DNA of 64,000 nucleotides from CALNYZ01 sp942490945 (GTDB lineage Bacteria > Pseudomonadota > Gammaproteobacteria > UBA6429 > Thiohalophilaceae). Shown in pieces: positions 44,813 through 52,999 of the stretch. Made by a program: the position numbers and the translations under genes. The stretch's first letter is position 1, and each line of letters begins with the position of its first letter. The DNA is taken from contig CALNYZ010000018.1 in NCBI GenBank assembly GCA_942490945.1, positions 496,001-560,000 on the forward strand, given 5' to 3'. The notes beneath the pieces are model-generated. The model was not told where the DNA came from and made no database searches. It saw only the letters and a program-made list of their open reading frames with translations.

Positions 44813-44834
44813 TCTGTCACCAATTCTGTCACCA
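44813..44834. other. Left pair of integrase arm-type sites
   Basis: TCTGTCACCA occurs at 44813-44822 and 44825-44834, 12 bp apart. The same motif pair with the same spacing occurs at the other end (54297-54318). Short repeats inside both ends, distinct from the core, are what arm-binding domains of P4-type integrases recognise. Confidence 0.72.
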
Positions 44835-44890
44835 TTTAGTAAAATTATGCCACAATAAACGGTAGAGCGATTTTTAATGGTTTGTTAGTG

Positions 44891-45295
44891 CTATTTAAAT
44901 ATATTCCACTTGTTTTCATAACGTTTTGCATGTTCTATATAAAAAGAATACCAAGTACTCGTCCTCGTATTAGAAGGTTTTGAAATGGTAATGTTTTTTG
45001 CAACTATTTTGCTTGGGACAATAAAGTATTCAGTTCTGTCTTTTCTCAAGTTAACAAACGCGTAAATTAATGAACTTGAAAAGTGAGTCGTGCTTCCTTT
45101 ATTCATCAACCAAAAATTAAAGGTTTTTGCATTAGTTTTAACTTGCACAGCGTATGAACGAGTACAATCTATATTAGTGACCAATAAGTCAGCACCTTGC
45201 GCGCTACGAGAGGTAGGTGAAGTAATAAAACCTCTCTTTGATAGTTCAGCAGCAACCAGATAGACGCCAGTCATTCCTGTAAGATGACCTTTCAT
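44891..45295 (-). CDS. Small PD-(D/E)XK nuclease-like protein
   Basis: 134 residues. The pattern G-x-x-G-V-Y-L-V-A-A-E-L-S-K-R-G-F, then GADLLVT and YAVQVKTN, gives the Glu...Asp...Gln-x-Lys arrangement of the PD-(D/E)XK fold used by many nucleases. Later YAFVNLRKDRTEYFIVPS completes the small core. It lies 51 bp downstream of the AvcD-type deaminase gene on the same strand and next to the element end. It could be a defence partner or an independent nuclease. Catalytic activity is inferred from motif only. Confidence 0.62.
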   Translation of the reverse strand: MKGHLTGMTGVYLVAAELSKRGFITSPTSRSAQGADLLVTNIDCTRSYAVQVKTNAKTFNFWLMNKGSTTHFSSSLIYAFVNLRKDRTEYFIVPSKIVAKNITISKPSNTRTSTWYSFYIEHAKRYENKWNIFK

Positions 45296-45346
45296 ATTTC
45301 TCTCATAGCTCTCACTATAGTAATAAATAAACTATATAAGCAGGGA

Positions 45347-46915
45347 TCAAGTAGGATCTTTGTTTATGAACCCTCGTTTATTCAACATAGAAACTATCTT
45401 CGTCTCGAATTCTTGATAAGTATTTAAAAATTCACATGTGACTTTACTTCGTGGCTGGATAGTATTTTTAATCACTTTTCCTTCCTTATTTTTTCGATCA
45501 CCCCTCAAACTAAAGAAATTCATATATTGCTTGGGAGATACCCCCTCAAAATGCATAAATATAACTTTTTTATGAGCATCATCTGTCTCTGAAGGGTCGT
45601 TTGAAATATCGTCAGCGTGCAACTGAAGTGCTAGACTTTTTTCATAAGGCTCAATATAAATTACTTTACTAATACCTGATGCTATTATGTGTCGGGCACA
45701 ATTATGACAAGGGAATGTAGTTGTATAGAGTGTACAACCTTTAACAGATACTCCTCCTTCCCTAGCTACACTTGTAATCGCATCCATTTCTGCATGAACT
45801 GATCTAGAAAATTCGATTAAATCTTTAAGTCGCGAGTTATCTTTTATTAAATAAGCGAGCTCGTTCGCCTTATCCGGGCTCATTTGTAAGTTTTCAGTCA
45901 ATACTTGGCTAATTTCTAAACAAAGCTTGTTTTTATGTTTATCGTTGAAACATAAACCTTTATTAGTACATCGATTATCGGGATTATCAGCTTCAGTGTA
46001 TAAGCCCCCTTTGCTTTTTGGAACATCATTACAACCTGTTGCTATAACAGCACCTTGCTTATTAGTAATTGAAGCACCAACTTGTCTTGATAAACATGCA
46101 GATTTTAGTGATGCTGAGTAGGCTGAATACATTCCATATTCGTCGTGTGTTGGAGTTAATCCATTGTAACCATGCATTAACTTTATAAATCGCTCAAATT
46201 TTGAGGATAATATTACATCATTAGAGTGATTATCTCTTATAAAGAAATCTGCTAGTGATAATGTTTTCTCTAGCTGTTGTCCATAAGACATATACTGTTT
46301 TCGATCTCGCTCCATCACGTCTGCGGCATCTGGATCAGTTAATCCATCGTCGATAAGTGCTGCTTTTCTTATCTCCTCACTCGCCAAGACCCCGATAAGA
46401 TAAAACAAATCACCATATACAGTATTTAATAGCTCAACCTCATCAGGGTGTTTTAACTGATTAATTAAATAAGCTGTTTTAAGCGGGATGTTATCATTAG
46501 TTGAGCCATCACCTGTTTTTTGTTGCTCTCGTTTTCTACGAACGGATATTTCAGTCACAGCTAGTTCTGCAAGTATTTCATTATTTTCGTTATTTCGTAA
46601 AAAATTACCTGCTTCTTGAAGCTTAATAATTCTATCTTTTTTATCTCTAGGATCGGTTAGCACATCTTGTTTGTGCCGAGTTTTCATCGTGTCAATTATT
46701 AAATCACTTACTTTAATTTCCTCGACAGTATAACCTTCACTTGTAAGTACGCCTTTAGCAGCTTCGACAGATTTTTGAAGTCCACTGCCAACAGCTCCAC
46801 CGAAGGCTATTACAAGCTCTTTTGATTCTCGTTCCTTTAATTTACTAGAAGTTTTATTGTCAGATGACGAGGATTGCCTACTAACTAATTCTAATTGATT
46901 AGGATTTTGTGACAT
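45347..46915 (-). CDS. avcD: Anti-phage dCTP/dCMP deaminase, AvcD/DcdV family
   Basis: 522 residues in two parts. The N-terminal domain has a P-loop-like G-G-A-V-G-S-G-L-Q-K-S (39-49) and a nucleotide-kinase-like layout. The C-terminal domain is a zinc cytidine-type deaminase with HAE (374-376) and PCxxC (402-406), plus a Cys insert (C316, C322, C332). This architecture is that of AvcD/DcdV, which depletes deoxycytidine nucleotides on phage infection and is held inactive by an RNA, AvcI, encoded directly upstream. The element position, small upstream transcript region and length all fit. SD AAGGA lies about 10 bases before the ATG. Confidence 0.9.
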   Translation of the reverse strand: MSQNPNQLELVSRQSSSSDNKTSSKLKERESKELVIAFGGAVGSGLQKSVEAAKGVLTSEGYTVEEIKVSDLIIDTMKTRHKQDVLTDPRDKKDRIIKLQEAGNFLRNNENNEILAELAVTEISVRRKREQQKTGDGSTNDNIPLKTAYLINQLKHPDEVELLNTVYGDLFYLIGVLASEEIRKAALIDDGLTDPDAADVMERDRKQYMSYGQQLEKTLSLADFFIRDNHSNDVILSSKFERFIKLMHGYNGLTPTHDEYGMYSAYSASLKSACLSRQVGASITNKQGAVIATGCNDVPKSKGGLYTEADNPDNRCTNKGLCFNDKHKNKLCLEISQVLTENLQMSPDKANELAYLIKDNSRLKDLIEFSRSVHAEMDAITSVAREGGVSVKGCTLYTTTFPCHNCARHIIASGISKVIYIEPYEKSLALQLHADDISNDPSETDDAHKKVIFMHFEGVSPKQYMNFFSLRGDRKNKEGKVIKNTIQPRSKVTCEFLNTYQEFETKIVSMLNKRGFINKDPT

Positions 46916-47226
46916 GAGATTACAATCCTTACTATTTTTATAGGAAAGATGATATGGATTACTTAAGGTAAACTAAAGCTTTTAAGTAGTTTGTGTAATT
47001 ATTATGAGAAGCTACCAAGTAAGTCGTTCGGCTTCTTTTAAAAGAGCAGAAATAGCTTTCCCTTTTTTAGAACTTTCTTTATTTTTTTGAACAGTTTTGA
47101 AGTCAATAACTGATGCTTTGGTATTATGACTTCGTACAACATTGAAATTAAGAGTCAGCTGTTTTTTATGATATTCATCATTGTTCATATGCTCCTCCTA
47201 ACTTAGTTTTAGTTATAACTTTATGT
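46916..47226 (-). ncRNA. avcI: Candidate AvcI-type antitoxin RNA region
   Basis: In known AvcID systems a small RNA antitoxin is encoded just before avcD. Here about 310 bp between a promoter-like TATACT (47237-47232, minus strand) and the avcD start fit that place. A 58-codon gene (47012-47188) lies within it. No RNA family can be matched by eye, so the call rests on position. Confidence 0.35.
47012..47188 (-). CDS. 58-residue protein directly upstream of avcD
   Basis: ATG 47188 is preceded by AGGAGG with a 5-base spacer, among the strongest ribosome sites in the window, and the frame ends at TAG 47014-47012. The protein begins MNNDEYHKKQLTLNFNVVRS, is lysine-rich, and ends with an amphipathic helix (KAISALLKEAERLTW). 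It has no cysteine or membrane helix. It lies 96 bp before avcD on the same strand, exactly where the AvcI antitoxin locus is expected. It may be a co-encoded peptide, a proteinaceous regulator, or part of a dual-function RNA. Confidence 0.7.
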   Translation of the reverse strand: MNNDEYHKKQLTLNFNVVRSHNTKASVIDFKTVQKNKESSKKGKAISALLKEAERLTW

Positions 47227-47292
47227 TGTTAAGTATATGCTTTCATAAATTATTCGCTATCAATATTATCTATATATTAATAGAATAACCTA

Positions 47293-47317
47293 ATATCCAT
47301 AAAAATATTATGGATAT
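47293..47317. repeat. Perfect 10-bp inverted repeat
   Basis: ATATCCATAA, AAATA, TTATGGATAT. It lies between the avcD module promoter region and the stop of the HTH gene (47386). All A/T-rich, no strong T-run, so an operator is more likely than a terminator. Confidence 0.6.
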
Positions 47318-47385
47318 CTATATAATTACAAGCTTATATATTAAAGTTCCTATTTAGAAACTCTTGAAACCATTAACTTAATGAT

Positions 47386-47949
47386 CTAATCGTTGCATGG
47401 GACTCGGTCTATAACCGTTTTCTTCGTGGCTTTTAACTCATGACTGATCGCATCTCTGATCATTTTTTCAACACTCAATACCACATCAGCACCACCACTT
47501 TTTACACACGTGATAATGTCCTGACAAAGTACGGGAGGCAAGTCCACAGTTAACTTTTGATAGGCTATATCAACCAGTGGAATTAATGCCCTGTTCACCA
47601 TGTCACGACGTATTAGCTCACCCCGTGTTTGTTGAATTCGTAAAAGCCTGTATTTGTATGCGGCTATGATTTTTAGTGATTCCACTAGCGACTTAAATCC
47701 ATCAAGTGTACCGTGCTTCATGACCACTTCGTGTATGGTTAATTGCGCTAAATTTTTCGTCTTGATTCCTCCAATAGACGCCGTGGCTTGATATGTTTTC
47801 GTGGCGAGATATTCGACGATGAGGGGGTGTTCAAGATCGACTTTTCCATCGATACACGCATCAGCTAGGCGACCTATCGTTGCACGGTTTATCGTTTGGC
47901 GGGTCACACCTGCACGTTTTGCCAGTTCAGATTTGTTAATTAATTTCAT
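47386..47949 (-). CDS. HTH protein resembling phage terminase small subunits
   Basis: 187 residues. The first 50 form a helix-turn-helix with MKLINKSELAKRAGVTRQTI and then RLADACIDGKVDLEHPLIVEYL, the pattern of Nu1-like DNA packaging proteins and some MerR-like excisionases. The rest is helical without motif. SD AAAGGA lies 7 bases before the ATG. In satellites, own small terminases redirect packaging of helper phage. Here that role is inference from fold pattern and context. Confidence 0.5.
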   Translation of the reverse strand: MKLINKSELAKRAGVTRQTINRATIGRLADACIDGKVDLEHPLIVEYLATKTYQATASIGGIKTKNLAQLTIHEVVMKHGTLDGFKSLVESLKIIAAYKYRLLRIQQTRGELIRRDMVNRALIPLVDIAYQKLTVDLPPVLCQDIITCVKSGGADVVLSVEKMIRDAISHELKATKKTVIDRVPCND

Positions 47950-48054
47950 TCTATCGTCCTTTACCAGTAAGCTACGGAAAAAAATCAGAATTTGTACGAG
48001 GGGGGCGCGGCTGAATCAAAACCCCGCGCTAGGGTGGGTGCTCCACAGTACCTT

Positions 48055-48357
48055 TTACACCCACGACCGACAACCCTTCGCTTTACATTCCTGTCTGTAC
48101 GCTTCTATCTCTTTGTCTTCCTGATCAAGCTTGTCAATTAACTCATCTTCACGGCTTATATAATAATCGTGTAGAGCATTTAGATCATTGACTTGTACAC
48201 CGTTGCGTATATTTTCCAGTGCGTCAGCAAGTACGTTATAGGCAGAGGCAGTATCAAGATGTAACATCACACGTTGACGTTCTAGCTCTACACCTTGATT
48301 AATTATCTCGGTGTACAAGTCAGGTGAGGTCGCCTTGAGTTGCTCAAGCCTATTCAT
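48055..48357 (-). CDS. Short helical protein resembling a head-scaffold segment (paralog 1)
   Basis: 100 residues, charged and helical. The start LEQLKATSPDLYTEIINQGVELERQRV parallels the neighbouring protein (48350-48643) and the A-x-x-G-x-x-x-E-R-x-R-V helix found at the end of phage prohead proteases, where it acts as internal scaffold. It overlaps the upstream gene by 8 bp. Two cysteines near the C-terminus. A role in altering helper capsids is possible but unproven. Confidence 0.6.
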   Translation of the reverse strand: MNRLEQLKATSPDLYTEIINQGVELERQRVMLHLDTASAYNVLADALENIRNGVQVNDLNALHDYYISREDELIDKLDQEDKEIEAYRQECKAKGCRSWV

Positions 48358-48643
48358 GATATATTCCGTAACGTTTCTCGACTAATGACACAACCTTTTC
48401 ACTGTCTTGTTTCTTTTTTAATTCAAGTGAATGTGCTTCAAGTTGTATAACTAGATGCTTCGCTTTAATCGTTTCAGTCACTGCTGATCCGTCTTTAATA
48501 CATTGAACTGCAAATATCTCAGATGGTGTTCGAGCTTTACCATCGATGAGGGGAAGCACACGTTCGCGTTCTTGATTTATGCCAATTGCTATACATTCTG
48601 CATACAGGGATGGATTGTGCTGTTTAATGTCTTGTAGTGTCAT
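48350..48643 (-). CDS. Short helical protein resembling a head-scaffold segment (paralog 2)
   Basis: 97 residues. LQDIKQHNPSLYAECIAIGINQERERV aligns with paralog 1 (P-x-LY-x-E, G, ER-x-RV). A long Lys/Glu-rich helix follows. Its ATG overlaps the upstream stop by one base (TAATG), so the three genes 49389 to 48055 are translationally coupled. Confidence 0.6.
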   Translation of the reverse strand: MTLQDIKQHNPSLYAECIAIGINQERERVLPLIDGKARTPSEIFAVQCIKDGSAVTETIKAKHLVIQLEAHSLELKKKQDSEKVVSLVEKRYGIYHE

Positions 48644-49389
48644 TATGATATTGCTCCTTCGTTTAAATTAGTGACAGAACCGCTTTCGCGTAGGTCGACT
48701 TGAAAGTGTGTACCGTTACGCATTGGTTCGGGTGATACAGTTTTCACCGTGTCTGTGTCAGGCGTATAGTCAGTTTCAGACATCTCACGAGCCGCGTTAG
48801 CAAGGAAGGGACGAGCACCGGTTATCACTTTATGATGAGGCTGGTTAGCTGGTACGAGGTCTCTCAGCGCTGTGCGTATATGACTACTTTCAACATGATT
48901 ATTAATTGCTTCACGGAATGTTTCAGTGAATTCACCAGCGTAAATTCTTGTCGCGCTGCGTTCCATTGCATCAAGAAGTAATTTAAATTCGTCGTTGGTT
49001 AACAATTCATACCGGATAGGATTGCTTAAATCAGTCGATTGTTGGGTGAAAATATTTTCACGTTCATCTAGGGTTTTAATCAATGCAGTACACAGGTTTT
49101 TAACTTCTTCCGTTAGCGTGTTGTACCGTTCTACAAGTTTCTCACCCTTGATCGCTACACCGAGTAGATATAACCGGCGCTTCTTGGCTTGCTGTGCTGC
49201 CTTTTCATTTAGCAGGCGTTCACGTTCTGTAGCCTCAGCATCCGCTAGCAGGTTTAGTTTTTCCTGTAGAACAGCACGTTCAGATGCCACAGTATCAATG
49301 TTGTCCAGCTTTGCCGGGTTAATGGTTAATGCTGCGAGCTTCTGCTTAACGCTAGCGGCCAGTTCTTTGATTGTAGTTAAGTTACTCAT
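48643..49389 (-). CDS. Coiled-coil protein of the element, unknown function
   Basis: 248 residues. Residues 1-70 are strongly helical (LAASVKQKLAALTI, ERAVLQEKLNLLADAEATERERLLNEKA). A central helical domain and a Thr/Ser/Asp-rich C-terminal tail follow. SD GAGG lies 9 bases before the ATG. First gene of a coupled set with the two scaffold-like paralogs. No family recognised. Confidence 0.6.
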   Translation of the reverse strand: MSNLTTIKELAASVKQKLAALTINPAKLDNIDTVASERAVLQEKLNLLADAEATERERLLNEKAAQQAKKRRLYLLGVAIKGEKLVERYNTLTEEVKNLCTALIKTLDERENIFTQQSTDLSNPIRYELLTNDEFKLLLDAMERSATRIYAGEFTETFREAINNHVESSHIRTALRDLVPANQPHHKVITGARPFLANAAREMSETDYTPDTDTVKTVSPEPMRNGTHFQVDLRESGSVTNLNEGAIS

Positions 49390-49428
49390 GGTTCTATGCC
49401 TCTGTTTGTTGTTAAAATCACATTAAAG

Positions 49429-49755
49429 TTGCAACCTGTTTTATGTACTTGCAACCGCTGAAAGCCTTGTGTACAAAGGCTTTCAGAGGATTTGATGCTA
49501 AGTTGCAAGTAAATCCCATACCGGTACCCACAGTGGGCTACACCCTCTACGCTGTACGTTCTACAGCTACACCCTCTACGCTCTACGCTGTACAGCTACC
49601 TATTTATATCTCCACTACTACTACTTAAAATATATATTTACTTGCAACCAATCAGTGAAAATCCCTGTAACTGTGCGGGTTGTAGCGGTTGCAAGTGCTT
49701 GCAACTACTTGCAACTAGGTTGCAACCGCACCAAAGGTTGCAACCGCTACACCCT
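49429..49755. other. Iteron cluster, probable replication origin of the element
   Basis: TTGCAAC or TTGCAAG occurs nine times: at 49429, 49449, 49503, 49642, 49689, 49699, 49709, 49720 and 49738. Three consecutive copies start exactly 10 bp apart. A separate 16-bp direct repeat CTACACCCTCTACGCT lies at 49538-49553 and 49567-49582, with CTACACCCT again at 49747. The stretch is otherwise gene-free (49390-49714) and reaches into the last codons of the primase gene. P4-type replication proteins recognise iterons near their own gene. Confidence 0.7.
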
Positions 49756-52087
49756 GATATTTTATAAACGCATCGGCTACCATCTTTGGTGTAAATAACT
49801 GTGCAGTTAAACTACCTTTTTTAACGTAGAGCCTATGTAATCTACCGCCTACTTTTACGGTTCCACGGCTTGCCTCAAGTGCGGGGTGCTTAATGTAGCC
49901 AATATTTGTTAACACAATTGCCACACGTTGAGGACTAAGTTTTTTACCATGTGATTTTAAAAGTTCAGCAGCAGTCTTCGTGCAAATTAGTTCCCCACGA
50001 AAACCGTACTCATCAAGCTCTATCGCTTCGAGTATTAACTGTTCGGCCACACCGAGACTCGAGCGAACTGCTTCAGCCGTACTGGTTGTCACCGGCGCAC
50101 GACCCATAACATCAATATTAACGGAGAGTGTTGTAAGATATTCAGCGATGCAAGCATACCCACCAGACTCAGCCCAACGGTAAAGCGTAGAAAAGTAATT
50201 GCTGTTCATACCATCTCGAATGAGATCACTTGATTCTTGCTGAGCGGTATAGAAAACACAGTAGCGGCGATCATTTTCAGTTTTTAGAACAGCATCTTTA
50301 TGATTGCTGAACATAATGAAGTTTGCACGATTATCACCAGTACGTTGATCTTGACCTTTGCCGTGGATCTCAATACGTTTGTTCGTGATTAATGGCTTGA
50401 GTGTGTCAGCGACTTCCTGCCTCCCTGCTGTATGTAATTCTTCTATCCCGATAATTAATTTGTTTTCAATCCACCCATTAAACTTATTATCAATATCACT
50501 GGCTTTAGGAATATGTGTATAGCGTTCACCAAGCGCATAAACTAAAACAGAATAAAAAAACGTCTTACCGTTTCCTTCTATGCCTTGGAGTAACACACAC
50601 CATTGAAACTTTATGCCAGGTCGTTGTACACATGCTGCCATATACGAATGAAAAATATCGCGATCATTCGGATCAGGTATAAGGCGTTTAACATGATTTA
50701 GGTATAATGAAACGTCACCTTTATTACGTTCACCTAAAGCCGGAACATAAGTATTAACGAGTGTGCGATGATTTTCTTTTATTATTGTTAATGGTTTTAA
50801 CTCAGGACGAAAACACATCGACTCGGCTTTCGGGTAGCGTATCGCCTGTGATTCTGTGAATGCTTCCCACGCTTTACGCGTATCCTTACCGCCGCTGTCT
50901 GATTCTAATTGAAATGTATAACCACCATACGTCGCGTTAAAACGTTCAGAATTTAATAACGATCCATTAGGCGTAATAACGCGGTGAATATCTTGTATAT
51001 ATGTACAGCCTTTGAAGTGTTCTAATTGTTGCGTTAAGCCTAAAAACTGGTAACCCTCTGAAAATGTCGGCTCAGTTGTGCCTAGTGGATTTTTTACCGG
51101 TTCAACACTGGTACCCACGGTATAAACGGTTTTCTGTAAACTCACCGCACGGGTGATCGTTCGTATTAAATAATCATCACGATCCCATTTATCACGCACC
51201 AGCGCGGATCGTTTCATTAATGTTAAAATGCGTTCATGGTTGCAACCTGTCCAGAACGCGAGATGCTGAGCGAGTGCCGCATCAACCGAACTATAATCGA
51301 TCTGCCCATCTTCCTTAGTAAAATATTCTGCTAATGCTTTTTGATCGTTTTCGAATAGCTGTTTGAAACTGGCTTTACCGCCGAACGCATTACCGCCGCT
51401 TTTTGACTTTAACATTTTTTTAATTAGCTGATCATCATCCCGATTACCGGTATATTCTAGCACCGAATCGTTGTCCCACTCGGTACCACGCTCGGTAATT
51501 TTCGGGGGAAAATAATCGTTAACCAGCGCGGCTAATGTTGCGCTATTGTCGGTACCCGCGTCACCGATAATATTATAACCAGTCAGCGCAACGAACCGGC
51601 CTTCGGTGTAAAGCTCTAAACCTAAATCAATATTTTTACACGCGTGATCGGGTGTAACACCCATGCCAATGATATGTAAACCTGTACCCGATTGTGATAC
51701 CTCAATTGCTGCACCGGGTAACCGTGACATAATATCCTGTGCTACAGGTGACCATGTATTATCGGGTAATAAACATTTATCAATATCACAGAAATAAAAC
51801 GGATCTTGTGGCGTAAAGAAAAAACCAACACCATGATCATCGTCTAAAAACTGCAATAAATTAAACGCGGTAACATGATCGGTTAACGCGTCTGGGTTAT
51901 GCTGCCAGTCTTGATCCTTCTCGAACACTTGCGAGGTGCGGTGATCTACGGGTAGTTTTTTTGTAGATCCGTCCGGCATATGTACTAACTTATATAGAAG
52001 GAACTGTTTATAGAGGGCAAGCGCGGAAAGCTCAGGTGGTAGTGATTTCATTCTATGCGGAGTGTTTTGTGATATACTACTAGTCAT
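49715..52087 (-). CDS. P4/NrS-1-type primase-helicase
   Basis: About 790 residues from ATG 52087 (the frame is open to 52129). The N-terminal archaeo-eukaryotic-type primase-polymerase has FYFCDIDKCL (catalytic Asp pair) and SQSGTGLHIIG. A middle linker follows, then an SF3/D5-type helicase with Walker A GIEGNGKTFF and Walker B LIIGIEELH, and a C-terminal winged-helix part. It would prime and unwind DNA at the adjacent iterons to replicate the excised element. The last iterons overlap its 3' end. Confidence 0.88.
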   Translation of the reverse strand: MTSSISQNTPHRMKSLPPELSALALYKQFLLYKLVHMPDGSTKKLPVDHRTSQVFEKDQDWQHNPDALTDHVTAFNLLQFLDDDHGVGFFFTPQDPFYFCDIDKCLLPDNTWSPVAQDIMSRLPGAAIEVSQSGTGLHIIGMGVTPDHACKNIDLGLELYTEGRFVALTGYNIIGDAGTDNSATLAALVNDYFPPKITERGTEWDNDSVLEYTGNRDDDQLIKKMLKSKSGGNAFGGKASFKQLFENDQKALAEYFTKEDGQIDYSSVDAALAQHLAFWTGCNHERILTLMKRSALVRDKWDRDDYLIRTITRAVSLQKTVYTVGTSVEPVKNPLGTTEPTFSEGYQFLGLTQQLEHFKGCTYIQDIHRVITPNGSLLNSERFNATYGGYTFQLESDSGGKDTRKAWEAFTESQAIRYPKAESMCFRPELKPLTIIKENHRTLVNTYVPALGERNKGDVSLYLNHVKRLIPDPNDRDIFHSYMAACVQRPGIKFQWCVLLQGIEGNGKTFFYSVLVYALGERYTHIPKASDIDNKFNGWIENKLIIGIEELHTAGRQEVADTLKPLITNKRIEIHGKGQDQRTGDNRANFIMFSNHKDAVLKTENDRRYCVFYTAQQESSDLIRDGMNSNYFSTLYRWAESGGYACIAEYLTTLSVNIDVMGRAPVTTSTAEAVRSSLGVAEQLILEAIELDEYGFRGELICTKTAAELLKSHGKKLSPQRVAIVLTNIGYIKHPALEASRGTVKVGGRLHRLYVKKGSLTAQLFTPKMVADAFIKYQGVAVATFGAVAT

Positions 52088-52112
52088 AGTTTGTACTGTC
52101 TCTGGTTGTACT

Positions 52113-52143
52113 AAAGCGCACCCGCTCACGGTGCGCTTTTTTT
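52113..52143 (+). terminator. Strong plus-strand terminator-like hairpin
   Basis: AAAGCGCACC and GGTGCGCTTT (10-bp perfect stem, 7-base loop) are followed on the plus strand by a T-run to 52143. All element genes here are on the minus strand, so it would stop antisense or opposing transcripts. On the minus strand it lies between alpA and the primase and has only three Ts after it, so it may act as a partial attenuator. Confidence 0.7.
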
Positions 52144-52333
52144 ATAGAGTGGAATTATTTTCGAGCCAAGCCAGATAGTCTGATTCACGGAACCCGATTA
52201 CACGTCCGTTGATTTTTATAGCGATAGGCGCATTACCAGAGCTAAGTAATCGCCATACTGTTGTACGGCAAAGCCCTGTAAGTTCTGAAAACTCTTTGCG
52301 TGATATGATTCGTTCGGTTTGTTTCTGTTCCAT
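52142..52333 (-). CDS. alpA: AlpA-like regulator / excisionase
   Basis: 63 residues from ATG 52333 (an upstream TTG 52348 is less likely). A MerR-like HTH: RIISRKEFSELTGLCRTTVWRLLSSG, then the wing GRVIGFRESDYLAWLE. AlpA proteins activate integrase or help excise P4-like elements. Its SD (GAGG) is inside an inverted repeat at 52340-52368, suggesting self-control. Confidence 0.88.
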   Translation of the reverse strand: MEQKQTERIISRKEFSELTGLCRTTVWRLLSSGNAPIAIKINGRVIGFRESDYLAWLENNSTL

Positions 52334-52339
52334 GATGGT

Positions 52340-52368
52340 AAACCTCAAATTACATGTTTCTGAGGTTT
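52340..52368. promoter_or_regulatory. Inverted repeat covering the alpA ribosome site
   Basis: AAACCTCA and TGAGGTTT, 8 bp each, 13 bases apart. On the minus strand the second arm holds the GAGG of the alpA ribosome site. It may be an operator or an RNA hairpin that masks translation. Confidence 0.55.
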
Positions 52369-52440
52369 CACTGTAACGAAGGAAACAATTGAAGTAAGGG
52401 AAAAACCCTAACTATTTTTGGGTGAGTTTATCCGGAGGTG

Positions 52441-52995
52441 TTACCTAAATTTAGGAATTGCTTTTCTTGTTCTCTCTCTAAATTTGTCATCTATATCGGT
52501 CGCAGGTTGGTAAAGTATGCAAAACAAATCACTGAATAAATTGTTAGCTAGATCTTTCATTTGAGGGAATCGTCGGAGGAAACGATCAAGTTCTTTTACT
52601 TGTCGCTTATACTTAGGGGCGTTATTTAATTCTTCACAACGGTACTTAGCTAATTCCTGTATTGTTTTCACATATTCTAAGGGGTCACATATTGGGATAT
52701 TTTTTCCACCAAATTCAGACCTAGGCTCACGTAAGGATAAAATATTTATACGTTCAATTTCTGAAATATTCTCTAATGTATGAACTAATTTAGTACAGTG
52801 GATGGCCACATCTGAATAAATATCTTTTTCTTTATCTTCTATTTTTTTATTTCCTTTTGTGATTAACTCATGGCTTGTTTCCATATAGTAAGCAAGTTCA
52901 GCTATAAAATTGTCGATTAAGTTTTTAGTGCCACCCATATTAATCCAGAATTTTTTTAATTCCTCATGCTGATGCTCACTGAATATGGATGACAT
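52441..52995 (-). CDS. Helical hypothetical protein coupled to the integrase
   Basis: 184 residues, soluble, mostly helical (HEELKKFWINMGGTK, ELAYYMETSHELI, KRQVKELDRFLRRFP). Three cysteines. The ATG follows the integrase stop by 4 bases, so it is translated with it. Position suggests a role in recombination, immunity or defence, but no family is recognised. Confidence 0.62.
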   Translation of the reverse strand: MSSIFSEHQHEELKKFWINMGGTKNLIDNFIAELAYYMETSHELITKGNKKIEDKEKDIYSDVAIHCTKLVHTLENISEIERINILSLREPRSEFGGKNIPICDPLEYVKTIQELAKYRCEELNNAPKYKRQVKELDRFLRRFPQMKDLANNLFSDLFCILYQPATDIDDKFRERTRKAIPKFR

Positions 52996-52999
52996 AGCC

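Noticed and set aside
47386..47949. Reading the HTH protein as the phage repressor of the element
   Set aside because: It sits downstream of the replication and scaffold-like genes rather than divergent from them, and the helix pattern is closer to packaging proteins; still uncertain.
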